A stretch of 64,000 bases of DNA from Amycolatopsis cihanbeyliensis (GCF_006715045.1 NZ_VFML01000001.1:3936501-4000500); one strand, 5' to 3'. Counted from the first letter of the stretch, positions 1 to 8,093 are shown. Notes: generated by a model from the letters alone, not told the origin. Translations and numbers: made by a program.

Positions 1-1
1 C

Positions 2-406
2 CCGCCCAAGGTCCCCTCCGCGGACATCTCGGGCGGCGGTGGTGGCAACTTCGGCCCCGGCGGGTCGGGGGGGTTCGGTCCGGGGGGTGGATCGGGCGGC
101 GGTTTCGGCCCCGGTGGTTCCGGTGGTTCCGGTGGGGCCGCCGGGCTCGGTGCCGGCGCCTCGACCGGTGCGGTCGCGCCCGGCGCCGGTTCCGGTGCGG
201 GCGCGGGTGGCCAGGGCGCCGCCGGCGCCCGCGGAGGTGCCGGCGCCGGCCGGATGGGCGGGATGCCCATGGGGATGGCCGGTGGTGGCCGCGGCGGCCA
301 GGGCGGCGGCGACGAGGAGCACCAGAACCGCTTCCTGGTCGAGGAGGACCCGAACTCGCTGTTCGGGTCGGACGAGCTCACCACCCCGCCGGTGATCGGC
401 GAGTAG
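2..406 (+). CDS. C-terminal end of a glycine-rich ESX/PPE-type secreted protein (5' truncated by window)
   Basis: Only the last 134 codons lie in the window. The reading frame is open from base 2 and stops with TAG at 404-406. The visible part is low-complexity Gly/Ser/Ala with repeated GGSGGFGPG-like units, then an acidic end containing RFLVEEDPNSLFG and finishing TTPPVIGE. Long glycine-rich linkers with a conserved acidic tail are typical of actinobacterial PPE-domain or WXG100-linked type VII (ESX) substrates. The next gene, 15 bases downstream, is an EspG-type chaperone, which supports this reading. The diagnostic N-terminal domain is outside the window, so the assignment rests on composition and neighbourhood. 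Confidence 0.6.
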   Translation, partial: PPKVPSADISGGGGGNFGPGGSGGFGPGGGSGGGFGPGGSGGSGGAAGLGAGASTGAVAPGAGSGAGAGGQGAAGARGGAGAGRMGGMPMGMAGGGRGGQGGGDEEHQNRFLVEEDPNSLFGSDELTTPPVIGE

Positions 407-421
407 GACACTGGACCGAGA

Positions 422-1210
422 GTGCTGACCACACCACTGAAGTTCACCACCCCGACCCTGCTCCACCTGATCCGGCGCAGGGGAGGTGAACCGCACCAGA
501 CCCTCGCCGGCACGCCCACCTGGTACGACGAGGAGGCCCAGCGCACGGTGGACCAGCAGGTCAACGCCGTGCTGACCGAGCAGGGGTTGATGGGCCCGCG
601 GGGGATGGACCGGGACCTGCTCGCGGCGCTCGAGTCGATCTCCCGGCCGCAGGTGGAGTACTACGGCTGGTTCGAGGGGCGGTTCGCCGACGCACCGCCG
701 AACTTCACCGTGCTGGCGGCCGGCGGCAGCGGCGGGGCCTTCGTGCTCGCCCGGTTCATCGAGGACGACGGTGTGCTGATCACCTCGGAGCGACCGGAGA
801 ACCTGCTGCGGGGGTTCGTCAACCAGATCCCACCCGGCCGACCGGGCGGCGGGCAGGCGCTGGTGGTCAGCAAGGGTGAGTTCCTCAGCGGGCGGCCCTC
901 CGGTGCGGATGACACCGGCGCGGGGGTGCTGCGCCCGGCTCCCGGCCAGGACCAGGCGTCCTCGATCAACGAGATCAAGCGGATCCTGCAGGCGGAGCGG
1001 ATCAGCGCGGGCAGCCTGTACGTGGCCGTGCGCGGGCAGTCCGGCGTCCGGCGGCGGTGCGAACGGCCGCTGAACTTCATCGACACCGCCGAGGGGCGCT
1101 GGTTGATGGAGGAGGTACCCGGCCGCGGTGAGCCGCTCGTGGTGTTCACGCCGGCCACCCCGCAGTTGCTCGCCGAGCGGCTGCGGAACGCGCAGAGCAC
1201 GCTCAACTGA
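422..1210 (+). CDS. EspG-family ESX secretion chaperone
   Basis: A 262-aa soluble protein starting at GTG 422, 15 bases after the preceding stop. Its N-terminus (PLKFTTPTLLHLIRR) and mixed alpha/beta layout, with a central HVLxxGGSGG-like strand-turn (FTVLAAGGSGGAFVLARF), resemble the EspG family (PF14011). EspG proteins bind the tips of PE/PPE or PPE-like dimers in the cytosol and deliver them to the type VII secretion machine. There is no signal peptide or membrane segment. Pairing with a glycine-rich substrate directly upstream is the usual arrangement outside mycobacteria. No ESX core genes (eccC, mycP) are visible, so they must lie to the left or elsewhere. Confidence 0.75.
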   Translation: MLTTPLKFTTPTLLHLIRRRGGEPHQTLAGTPTWYDEEAQRTVDQQVNAVLTEQGLMGPRGMDRDLLAALESISRPQVEYYGWFEGRFADAPPNFTVLAAGGSGGAFVLARFIEDDGVLITSERPENLLRGFVNQIPPGRPGGGQALVVSKGEFLSGRPSGADDTGAGVLRPAPGQDQASSINEIKRILQAERISAGSLYVAVRGQSGVRRRCERPLNFIDTAEGRWLMEEVPGRGEPLVVFTPATPQLLAERLRNAQSTLN

Positions 1211-1221
1211 CCGCCGGTCGA

Positions 1222-1533
1222 CTACCCACAGTATCCACGGCTTCGCTTGGCTGGCCGGTGCCCCAGGCCCGTTCAGCCTAGCGGGCGGCTGCCCTACGTT
1301 CCGTAGCTTTTATCCACAAGGGCTGTGGGTCACCGCGGAGCGGGGGCGGCACGACACGCCGAACCCCCGACTCGGTGCGACACGCCGGATGAGTTCCAAA
1401 GAAGTTCTCCACAGCTTGCCCACAGGGCTTGACCTGCGATTTCACTAACAACTTCAGGCACTGTCCCCAGGTTGTACACAGGTAGAGCACGCCTTGTGAC
1501 TCGTTCCGGCCCGTCATCAACAGGTAGTCCACA
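1222..1533 (+). promoter_or_regulatory. Cluster of DnaA-box-like nonamers upstream of dnaB
   Basis: Seven nonamers resembling TTATCCACA/TTGTCCACA occur in about 310 bases, all in one orientation: CTACCCACA (1222), GTATCCACG (1231), TTATCCACA (1310, perfect), TTCTCCACA (1405), TTGCCCACA (1416), TTGTACACA (1472) and TAGTCCACA (1525). No gene is visible in 1211-1780. The copy at 1310 is a perfect match to the classical DnaA box; the others have 1-3 mismatches. The cluster is about 60 kb from the dnaA-dnaN oriC. It could titrate DnaA or regulate dnaB; function is inferred only. Confidence 0.5.
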
Positions 1534-1642
1534 GGGCGATCCCCAGGCCGGTTTGCGCTGCTTCTTCCGGGGGATCTAGCGTGCCGCCGAACCGGTCGCG
1601 AAACGCCGCCGCAAGCTCCCCGCCGAATGACCACGGATCGGG

Positions 1643-1699
1643 TATAATCGAACTGGTGTTCGACCCCCTGGCTCTCCGGGGGTTGTGGAGCCGAGGGGG
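1643..1699 (+). promoter_or_regulatory. Putative dnaB promoter -10 and structured leader
   Basis: A perfect TATAAT lies at 1643-1648 about 145 bases before dnaB; no convincing -35 is seen. The leader after it can fold in two exclusive ways. CCCCC at 1664-1668 can pair with GGGGG at 1678-1682. Alternatively 1664-1674 can pair with GAGCCGAGGGGG at 1688-1699. This is suggestive of an mRNA switch or pause structure, but no ligand or leader peptide was recognised. Confidence 0.35.
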
Positions 1700-1793
1700 C
1701 GTGCGGCGGTGAGCCGAGCAACGCGCTCGGCCGACCCCATCCGGTTCACCACGAACACCGGGTCAACGACAGGCTGAGGAGGTGCATCCGCCG

Positions 1794-4085
1794 GTGGCGA
1801 TCACCGACGACCGCGGTCCCGCGTTCGCGACCCCCGAGAACGGCGAGTCTCGGCAAGGCGAGTTCGATCGCCAGCCGCCGCAGGACCTCGCCGCGGAGCA
1901 GTCCGTGCTCGGCGGCATGCTGCTGTCCAAGGACGCCATCGCCGATGTGGTCGAGGTACTGCGACCCGGCGACTTCTACCGGCCCGCGCACCAAGCCGTG
2001 TACGACTGCGTGCTGGACCTGTACGGCCGGGGCGAGCCGGCCGACCCGATCACCATCTCCGCCGAGCTGGAACGGCGCGGCGAACTCGGTAGGGTCGGCG
2101 GGGCGCCATACCTGCACACCCTGATCGCCACCGTGCCGACCGCGGCCAACGCCGGCTACTACGCGGAGATCGTGGCCGAGAAGGCGGTGCTGCGCAGGCT
2201 GGTCGAGGCCGGCACGCGGATCGTGCAGTACGGCTACGGCGCCAGCTCCGCCGAGGGCAGCGACGTGAACGAGGTGGTCGACCGCGCGCAGGCCGCCATC
2301 TACGAGGTCACCGAGCGGCGCACCAGCGAGGACTACGTCGCGCTGGAGGAACTGCTGCAGCCGACCATGGACGAGATCGACGCGATCGCGTCCCGGGGCG
2401 GCTCGGCGCAGGGGATCCCGACCGGCTTCCTGGACCTGGACGAGGTGACCAACGGCCTGCACGCCGGCCAGATGATCATCATCGCCGCCCGGCCAGGGAT
2501 CGGGAAGGCGCTGGCGCTGGACACCCCGCTGCCCACGCCGCGGGGCTGGACCACCATGGGCGAGGTGCGGCAGGGGGAGCGGCTGCTCGGCTCGGACGGG
2601 CGGCCGACCACGGTCGTCGCCACCACCGAGGTCATGCGGCAGCGGCCGTGCTACGAGGTGGAGTTCGCCGACGGCAGCGTGCTGGTCGCGGACGCCGAGC
2701 ACCAGTGGCGCACGGCGGACCACGCGGTCCGTACCACCCGGCAGCTCGCCGGCCGCTCCGGCTGCGCCGTGCGGAACACCACGCAGCTACGGCTGCCGGA
2801 ACGGGAGCTGGACCCGCACCCCTACGCCCTCGGCTCCTGGCTCGCCGACACGCGGGCGAGCGGCACCCGGTTCCACCCTGCCGACCCGGAGGTCGCCGCG
2901 CGCCTGGAGACCGAGGCCGGGCTGACCGTGTGGCCGTCGGCCGACTCCCGGTTCGTGGCGGAACTTCCGGCCGGCGCGGCGCTCGAGCACACCGGCCGCG
3001 AGTGCATTCCCGCGCGTTACCTGCGCGCCTCCGCCGGGCAGCGGCGCGCCCTGCTGGCCGGGCTGCTGGACACCGCGGGCAGCGTCGGCGACTCTGGCGA
3101 GATCCGCCTCGCGCTCCCCGGAACCCGCCTGGCCGAGGACGTCCGTGACCTGATCGTCGGCCTCGGCTACGGCTGCTCGCCTGCCGCCGAGGTGCTGTGC
3201 TTCGACACCGCGGACCGGGTGTTCGGCACCGAGCACCAACACCTGCGGCACAAGCACCTGCTCGGCGGGCGGGCCGGCACGGAAACCGCCCGGCGGATCG
3301 TGGCCGTGCGCGAGGTGCCCAGCGTTCCGGTGCGCTGCGTGCAGGTGGACGCGGCCGATCACCTCTACCTTGCCGGCCGGTCCATGATCCCGACGCACAA
3401 CTCCACGCTGGGGCTGGACTTCGCCAGGTCGTGCTCGATCCGGCACGGGATGACCAGCGTGATCTTCTCGCTGGAGATGAGCCGCACCGAGATCGTGATG
3501 CGCATGCTCTCGGCGGAGGCCCGGATCCGGCTGCAGGACATGCGCGGCGGCCGGATGTCCGATGACGACTGGACCCGGCTGGCCCGGCGGATGAGCGAGA
3601 TCAGCGAGGCGCCGCTGTTCATCGACGACTCGCCGAACATGACCATGATGGAGATCAGGGCGAAGGCGCGCAGGCTCAAGCAGCGCAACGACCTGAAGCT
3701 GGTGGTCGTGGACTACATGCAGCTGATGACCTCGGGCAAGCGGGTCGAGTCGCGGCAGCAGGAGGTCTCCGAGTTCTCCCGGCAGCTCAAGCTGCTCGCC
3801 AAGGAGATCGAGGTACCGGTGGTGGCGATCAGCCAGCTCAACCGTGGCCCCGAGCAGCGCACGGACAAGCGGCCGATGCTGTCCGACCTGCGCGAGTCCG
3901 GTTCCCTCGAGCAGGACGCGGACATCGTGCTGCTGGTCAACCGGCCGGACGCCTCGGAACGGGACGACCCGCGGGCCGGTGAGGCGGACCTCATCCTCGC
4001 CAAGCACCGCGCCGGTCCGACATCCACCGTGGTGGTGGCACACCAGCTGCACTACAGCCGGTTCGCCGACCTCGCCCAGAGCTAG
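1794..4085 (+). CDS. dnaB: Replicative DNA helicase DnaB, intein-containing precursor
   Basis: DnaB is the hexameric 5'-3' helicase at the replication fork. The precursor is 763 aa; removing the 298-aa intein (residues 239-536) leaves a 465-aa helicase, normal for the family. The N-terminal domain (DLAAEQSVLGGMLLS) is followed by the RecA-like ATPase. Walker A (ARPGIGK | ST) is interrupted by the intein. Walker B is LVVVDYMQLM, and the C-terminal motif SDLRESGSLEQDADIV is typical of DnaB. The GTG at 1794 was chosen because GAGGAGG at 1776-1782 sits 11 bases upstream. A GTG at 1782 would overlap that ribosome site. The gene is monocistronic here, without the rpsF-ssb-rpsR-rplI genes often found upstream. 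Confidence 0.95.
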   Translation: MAITDDRGPAFATPENGESRQGEFDRQPPQDLAAEQSVLGGMLLSKDAIADVVEVLRPGDFYRPAHQAVYDCVLDLYGRGEPADPITISAELERRGELGRVGGAPYLHTLIATVPTAANAGYYAEIVAEKAVLRRLVEAGTRIVQYGYGASSAEGSDVNEVVDRAQAAIYEVTERRTSEDYVALEELLQPTMDEIDAIASRGGSAQGIPTGFLDLDEVTNGLHAGQMIIIAARPGIGKALALDTPLPTPRGWTTMGEVRQGERLLGSDGRPTTVVATTEVMRQRPCYEVEFADGSVLVADAEHQWRTADHAVRTTRQLAGRSGCAVRNTTQLRLPERELDPHPYALGSWLADTRASGTRFHPADPEVAARLETEAGLTVWPSADSRFVAELPAGAALEHTGRECIPARYLRASAGQRRALLAGLLDTAGSVGDSGEIRLALPGTRLAEDVRDLIVGLGYGCSPAAEVLCFDTADRVFGTEHQHLRHKHLLGGRAGTETARRIVAVREVPSVPVRCVQVDAADHLYLAGRSMIPTHNSTLGLDFARSCSIRHGMTSVIFSLEMSRTEIVMRMLSAEARIRLQDMRGGRMSDDDWTRLARRMSEISEAPLFIDDSPNMTMMEIRAKARRLKQRNDLKLVVVDYMQLMTSGKRVESRQQEVSEFSRQLKLLAKEIEVPVVAISQLNRGPEQRTDKRPMLSDLRESGSLEQDADIVLLVNRPDASERDDPRAGEADLILAKHRAGPTSTVVVAHQLHYSRFADLAQS
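2508..3401 (+). mobile_element. Class 3 DnaB intein with degenerate LAGLIDADG endonuclease
   Basis: The 298-codon insertion splits Walker A between Lys (GIGK) and Ser+1. It begins with Ala (ALALDTPLPTPRGW), so the usual Cys/Ser1 nucleophile is absent. It ends IPTHN before Ser+1. The class 3 signature triad is present: Trp67 (block B, AEHQW), Cys277 (block F, VRCVQV) and Thr296 (block G, IPTHN). In class 3 inteins the block F Cys makes the first attack. Two endonuclease-like motifs are seen: YALGSWLADT (residues 106-115) and LLAGLLDTAG (182-191). In the second, the catalytic Asp position is Ala, suggesting loss of homing activity while splicing residues remain intact. Confidence 0.9.
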
Positions 4086-4177
4086 GCAGGACGTCTGTAG
4101 GTTTCACGGTCGATGTCGTAATCTCACGAACAGTGTCGTGTGGATGTCGTATACGGCATTGCGATGAGATTCGCCGA

Positions 4178-4783
4178 TTACCCGGTAGCGGCGGCTCGAA
4201 CGCCGCGAAGGACGATGTCGAGTACGGCGTCGGCCTCGGAGCGGGCGGCCTGTGGATCGGCGGCTCGGGCGATGTACAGCGCGGAGCCGTAGAGGCCTCC
4301 AAGCGCGACGTGTGCCAATGGGTCGAGCGCGACACCTGGCAAGGCGGCGCTGTCCACCAGCGGGGTCAGCACGGTACGCAGCATAGGTAGCTCGACGCCT
4401 TCGAGACCGCCTTCCCAGGAGTTCGCGGCTTGCACCGTCACGCTGTCGATGATCACGATCTGCCGAAATGTCGGCTGCAAGCAGGCGTCGAGGAACGCGG
4501 ACAAACCCGCCCGCACCGCGGCCCACGGATCGTGTTCGGCCAGCGCCGCGGCCATCACGGCTTCGGCGGCTTCGTCCAGCACCACGTCATAGACCGCCTC
4601 GAACAGCGCGTCCTTGCCGCTGAAGTGGTGATAGAGCGCGCCCTTCGCGATACCGGCGCGCCGCACGATGTCGTCGATCGCGGTCGCCGCGTAGCCCTGC
4701 TCGGCGAACCGCTCCCGCGCGATCCCGACCAGCAACTCACGCGTGGCCTCCGCTTGCCGTTCCCGCAGCCGCTTGACACTCAC
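4178..4783 (-). CDS. TetR-family transcriptional repressor
   Basis: A 201-aa protein. The N-terminal helix-turn-helix (IDDIVRRAGIAKGALYHHF followed by KDALF) is the TetR_N signature, and the rest is a helical ligand-binding domain. The start is taken as GTG 4783 (VSVKRLRERQ); longer versions would read through the operator-like palindromes. It is divergent from the molybdopterin-domain gene at 4846, with two palindromes between them (4799-4831). It therefore probably represses itself and that gene. The inducer cannot be deduced. Confidence 0.85.
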   Translation of the reverse strand: MSVKRLRERQAEATRELLVGIARERFAEQGYAATAIDDIVRRAGIAKGALYHHFSGKDALFEAVYDVVLDEAAEAVMAAALAEHDPWAAVRAGLSAFLDACLQPTFRQIVIIDSVTVQAANSWEGGLEGVELPMLRTVLTPLVDSAALPGVALDPLAHVALGGLYGSALYIARAADPQAARSEADAVLDIVLRGVRAAATG

Positions 4784-4798
4784 CGGCCCACCATACAG

Positions 4799-4831
4799 AC
4801 TGACCGTCAGTCGGTGAACGACCGTCGGTCG
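4799..4831. promoter_or_regulatory. Two palindromic operator candidates for the TetR regulator
   Basis: ACTGACCGTCAGT at 4799-4811 and CGACCGTCGGTCG at 4819-4831 are each perfect palindromes around one central base. They share the GACCGTC core and are centred 20 bases apart. They lie between the divergent TetR gene and the molybdopterin-domain gene, the expected place for a TetR operator. Confidence 0.65.
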
Positions 4832-4845
4832 GTTTGGAGCCCAAG

Positions 4846-5526
4846 ATGAAGACACTTCCGCCCGGACAACGCCGCGTCGACGGATTCCCGCGCTTCGGGA
4901 CACACCTGCACCGGCCGCCCCCTCCCGTGCCCGCGGACCCGGTTATCGCCCTAAGCGGTGCGGTGCGCCGACGCCCGGAGGTGCGGCTGGCGGAACTGTC
5001 CCAACTGCCCCGGCGTGAAATCGTCGCCGACTTCCACTGCGTAGCCGGCTGGACCGCGACCGACCTGCGTTGGGAAGGCGTGCGCTTCGCCGACTTCTAT
5101 CGCCTGTTCGTCGAACCCGCGCTGGAGCCGGACACCACGGTCACTCACCTTGCGTTCGAAGGCCTTGACGAAGTCGCATCCGTGGTCGAGTTGCGAGACG
5201 CGCTCGCCGACGATGTCCTACTGGCTGACCAGTTGAACGGACGACCTCTCGCCGGCGACCACGGTGCGCCGATACGGCTGATCTGCCCGACGCAGTACGG
5301 CTACATGAGCACCAAGCACCTTTGCCTCATCGAAGTGTGCTCGACGCTGCCGGTACACCGTCTCGGTGCCGGCATCATCGACCGACTGATCGAAGGGCAT
5401 CCGCGGGCACGCGTCTGGCACGAGGAACGCCACGCCCGCATCGCCGGACGGCTGGTCCGGCCGTTCTATCGCGCCCTCATCCGCCCAATCCGCTATCTCT
5501 GCTCGAAAGGAGCGCAAGACACATGA
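4846..5526 (+). CDS. Molybdopterin-binding (sulfite-oxidase-fold) domain protein
   Basis: A 226-aa protein made essentially of one oxidoreductase molybdopterin-binding domain (PF00174). The ADFHCVAGWT segment contains the expected molybdenum-ligating Cys (Cys65). Later family features are YGYMSTKHL and a conserved PIRLICP strand. It lacks the C-terminal dimerisation domain of sulfite oxidases and has no obvious signal peptide. ATG 4846 is preferred over TTG 4834. The redox partner and substrate are unknown. The C-terminal basic tail (RPFYRALIRPIRYL) could contact membrane or partner. Divergence from the TetR gene suggests repression by it. Confidence 0.75.
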   Translation: MKTLPPGQRRVDGFPRFGTHLHRPPPPVPADPVIALSGAVRRRPEVRLAELSQLPRREIVADFHCVAGWTATDLRWEGVRFADFYRLFVEPALEPDTTVTHLAFEGLDEVASVVELRDALADDVLLADQLNGRPLAGDHGAPIRLICPTQYGYMSTKHLCLIEVCSTLPVHRLGAGIIDRLIEGHPRARVWHEERHARIAGRLVRPFYRALIRPIRYLCSKGAQDT

Positions 5527-5831
5527 GAGCCCCAACGACGTACTGAAAGCCCAGCGGTGGATCATCGACGACATCGTCCACGACTTCGACGTCGAGGACG
5601 CCTGGCGCCTGGCCGCCCGTGCCCGGAACTGACGAGCGGTCGCTGATCGGCCGGGTGCCAGCGGAACTCCGCCACACGGCAACGGATTCTCGCCTCACGG
5701 GAAAGCCATTCCGTCCGCTGTACCTCACCGACACCGAGTTCGCCGACGAGATACCCAACCGGACAATGTACGGCGTGATGCACCTGGCCCGGGTGGGCCG
5801 AACGACGCAGCTCACGCGGACGGAGCGGTGA
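5527..5831 (+). pseudogene. Decayed DUF2867-type gene
   Basis: Immediately after the molybdopterin gene a frame reads SPNDVLKAQRWIIDDIVHDF and then EDAWRLAARARN, and stops at about 5631. A different frame (from 5619) then continues DERSLIGRVPAELRHTATD, then FRPLYLTDTEFADEI and NRTMYGVMHLARVG. These resemble the beginning and the distal part of DUF2867 proteins. The middle portion is missing, the halves are out of frame, there is no good start codon and the C-terminus is replaced by unrelated sequence. An internal deletion plus truncation best explains this. Confidence 0.5.
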
Positions 5832-6105
5832 TCTTCTGAGTCCGGCTCACCCAGTGGACGGAGAACACCACCGAGCGTTGCCAGGGCTGGTCATCGACCC
5901 AGCGAGTACCACACCGCCTGATCGATCCAGGTTGGAGCACCGGCCCGCTGGACCAGACATTCAGGCGAGGAAATGACACGGATCCGAGACCGGCCGCGGG
6001 TGACACGGCCGTGAGACAACCGAGAAATCCCAGGTCAACGAAGATCGACATGTCATCGGCGGCGAGACTCTACAACGTCGAATACCCGGCGCGTGATCAG
6101 TCGCC
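5832..6105. other. Non-coding stretch after the DUF2867 remnant
   Basis: No frame in this interval gives a recognisable product. The short frames present have poor codon bias for this genome. It lies between a decayed gene and the 3' end of the WYL regulator, and is probably debris from the same deletion. Confidence 0.4.
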
Positions 6106-7074
6106 CTACCGCGCGTCGGCGTGGCCGGCGAGCCTGCTGGCCAGTGCTCGCACCAGGTCACGGAGGGCGTCGGGGTGTTCGACGACGAAGGGCCGATCGA
6201 GCGCGGCGAGCAGGGGTGGTATCCATCCGAGCCGCTGTGCCCTTATCCGGGCCCGTACCCAGGAAGTGCCGGGGTCGATCTCCTCCAGCCGGGCGACGGA
6301 CGGCGGGAAGACGGAGCGGATCTGCTCGGGCGTCGATCGAATCCGCACGGATACCTCGTGCTGGTACGGCGCCTCGGCGAGCGCGGTCAGCACCCGCTGG
6401 GCGGGGTCGAATCCGCCTGGTATGTCGAACGTTCCGACGCGCATCTCGACGGTCGTGATCCGGTCGACGCGGAACGTGCGCACCTGCCCGCTGGCGCAGT
6501 CGAAGCCGGTCAGGTACCAACGCCCGGAGTGGGCCACGATCCCGTACGGATGGACGACGCGTTCGCTGGCACCGCCGTGGCCGGCGACGTAGCCGAGATC
6601 GACCGGGCGACGATCCCGCGCCGCCTCCGCGACAGTGAGCAGGACCTCGGCCTCCGCCGTGAGTGCCGATCGTGCGGGCGCGGTGAAGTCGGCGATCTCC
6701 AGCAGCGCGTCGAGCCGGCGGCCAAGAGCTTCGGGGAGCACTCGCCGGACTTTCGCGACCGCGCTCTCGGCGGCCGCGACCGAGGTGCTGATCAACCCGG
6801 CGCGCCGCCCCGCGATCAGACCGAGCAGGGCAGCGAGTGCCTCCTCCTCGGTGAGCATCAGCGGAGGCATCCGGTAGCCAGGGGACAGGCGGTACCCGCC
6901 GTGCCGACCGCGCACCGAGCGGACCGGGATGTCCAGGTCGAGGAGGTGGTCGACATAGCGGCGGACGGTGCGCTCGTCCACGTCCAGCCGCCCGGCCAAC
7001 TCGGCAACGGTCCGGGTGCCTCCGCGCTGGAGGATCTCCAGCAAGGCCAGCACACGGGCGATCGGCCGAGTCAC
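6106..7074 (-). CDS. YafY-type transcriptional regulator (HTH + WYL domain)
   Basis: A 322-aa protein starting at GTG 7074. The N-terminal HTH_11 domain (TRTVAELAGRLDVDERTVRR YVDHL region, residues ~20-45) is followed by GRHGGYRLSPGYRMPPLMLT, the usual link to the WYL domain. The WYL region contains VHPYGIVAHSGRWYLTGFD and FRVDRI, which form the ligand-sensing fold and its arginine. It is divergent from a VOC-family gene (start 7185). This pairing is common in actinobacteria and implies that the regulator controls the glyoxalase-like protein. Confidence 0.88.
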   Translation of the reverse strand: MTRPIARVLALLEILQRGGTRTVAELAGRLDVDERTVRRYVDHLLDLDIPVRSVRGRHGGYRLSPGYRMPPLMLTEEEALAALLGLIAGRRAGLISTSVAAAESAVAKVRRVLPEALGRRLDALLEIADFTAPARSALTAEAEVLLTVAEAARDRRPVDLGYVAGHGGASERVVHPYGIVAHSGRWYLTGFDCASGQVRTFRVDRITTVEMRVGTFDIPGGFDPAQRVLTALAEAPYQHEVSVRIRSTPEQIRSVFPPSVARLEEIDPGTSWVRARIRAQRLGWIPPLLAALDRPFVVEHPDALRDLVRALASRLAGHADAR

Positions 7075-7184
7075 GCACAGGATCCTCCAATACCGGGCGG
7101 ATCCTGTCCACTATTGCCTCTAGCGTGTCCGGTGTCCCCCGGAGGACGGGTCGGAACCGCCCTCCAGCGCAGAAAGGATCCACC

Positions 7185-7592
7185 GTGCAGCTTGTCTCCG
7201 TCCGCGTCATCACCAACGACGTCGCCCGCCTTGTCGAGTTCTACGAGCAGGTAACCGGTCTCGATGCTCGGCGGCCCGCCGAGCAGTTCGCCGAGCTCGT
7301 GGGCCCCTCGTGCACGTTGGCTATCGGCAGTGCCGAGACGATGGCGCTGTTCAGCGCCGGGGCGGCCGTACCCGAGTCGAACCGGACCGCGATCCTCGAG
7401 TTCCTCGTCGAGGACGTCGACCGGGAGTACGAACGGCTGGCGAGCCTGGCTGTCGCCCCCGAGATCGTGCAGAAGCCGAACACGATGCCGTGGGGAAACC
7501 GCTCCCTGCTGTTCCGCGACCCCGACGGCAACCTGGTCAACTTCTTCACCCCGCTCACCGACGAGGCCCGCGCGAGGCTCGCCCGCCGGTAG
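7185..7592 (+). CDS. VOC (glyoxalase/bleomycin-resistance fold) family protein
   Basis: A 135-aa protein with a single vicinal-oxygen-chelate module pair. The start QLVSVRVITNDVARLVEFYE is the typical first beta-alpha unit. The end (NRSLLFRDPDGNLVNFFTPL) is the typical closing strand, with the conserved DPDGN turn and a metal-ligand position. GTG 7185 has AGAAAGGA about 7 bases upstream. VOC proteins are small metal-dependent lyases, dioxygenases or drug-binding proteins; the substrate is not evident. It is divergent from the WYL regulator. Confidence 0.85.
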   Translation: MQLVSVRVITNDVARLVEFYEQVTGLDARRPAEQFAELVGPSCTLAIGSAETMALFSAGAAVPESNRTAILEFLVEDVDREYERLASLAVAPEIVQKPNTMPWGNRSLLFRDPDGNLVNFFTPLTDEARARLARR

Positions 7593-7598
7593 TACCGG

Positions 7599-8078
7599 TC
7601 AGCGGGTGCGCCTGTAGTGGCGACGTGCTTTCTCGCGGTTACCGCAGACGGCCATCGAGCACCAGCGGGCGCGGTTGGCGCGGCTACGGTCGAGCAGGAA
7701 CAGCCGGCACTCGTCGTTGGCGCAGGGGCGTAGCCGGCCGGGTAGTTGCTTCTCGGTGGCAGCCCAGGCGAGGACCATCTCGACGGCCAACCGGGCGTGC
7801 GGGGGAGTCTTGACTGTCCACTGAAGGCCATCCGACGTGAGCTCCGGAACCTGATGGACCCCTTCGAGCAACGGGCTCAACGCGGCGGGCGAGCTTTCTC
7901 CCCGCACCACGTCCCGCAGGATGTCCCGCGCCTCGCGCAGCAACGCCAGCTCCGCGAGGCTGCCTTCGCCGCCGTGCTCCCGCGCCCAGCGTCTGCCTCC
8001 GGCCGGGTCGCCGAGCACGTCCTGTTCCTCGCCGTTGACCAGTGGCCTGCTGTTGAGCAGGTCCAGCAGCGCGTCCAT
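7599..8078 (-). CDS. CGNR zinc-finger (ABATE-domain) regulator
   Basis: A 159-aa protein. The C-terminus has a four-Cys zinc finger, LRPCANDEC ... WCSMAVCGNREKARRH, containing the defining CGNR motif (PF11706). The N-terminal part (LDLLNSRPLVNG) matches the ABATE stress-response domain. These are small DNA-binding regulators that usually control an adjacent enzyme. It is divergent from the alpha/beta hydrolase at 8185. The shared intergenic region carries an inverted TTATAACC/GGTTATAA pair. Confidence 0.85.
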   Translation of the reverse strand: MDALLDLLNSRPLVNGEEQDVLGDPAGGRRWAREHGGEGSLAELALLREARDILRDVVRGESSPAALSPLLEGVHQVPELTSDGLQWTVKTPPHARLAVEMVLAWAATEKQLPGRLRPCANDECRLFLLDRSRANRARWCSMAVCGNREKARRHYRRTR

Positions 8079-8093
8079 CGGGTGCCGCTCTCC

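Noticed and set aside
1655..1700. GTTCGA sequence resembling a tRNA T-loop
   Set aside because: No acceptor, anticodon or D arms can be built around it; it belongs to the dnaB leader hairpins.
1278..1721. Minus-strand open frame of 147 codons between the EspG gene and dnaB
   Set aside because: No domain, poor codon bias, and it overlaps the DnaA-box cluster and the probable dnaB promoter.
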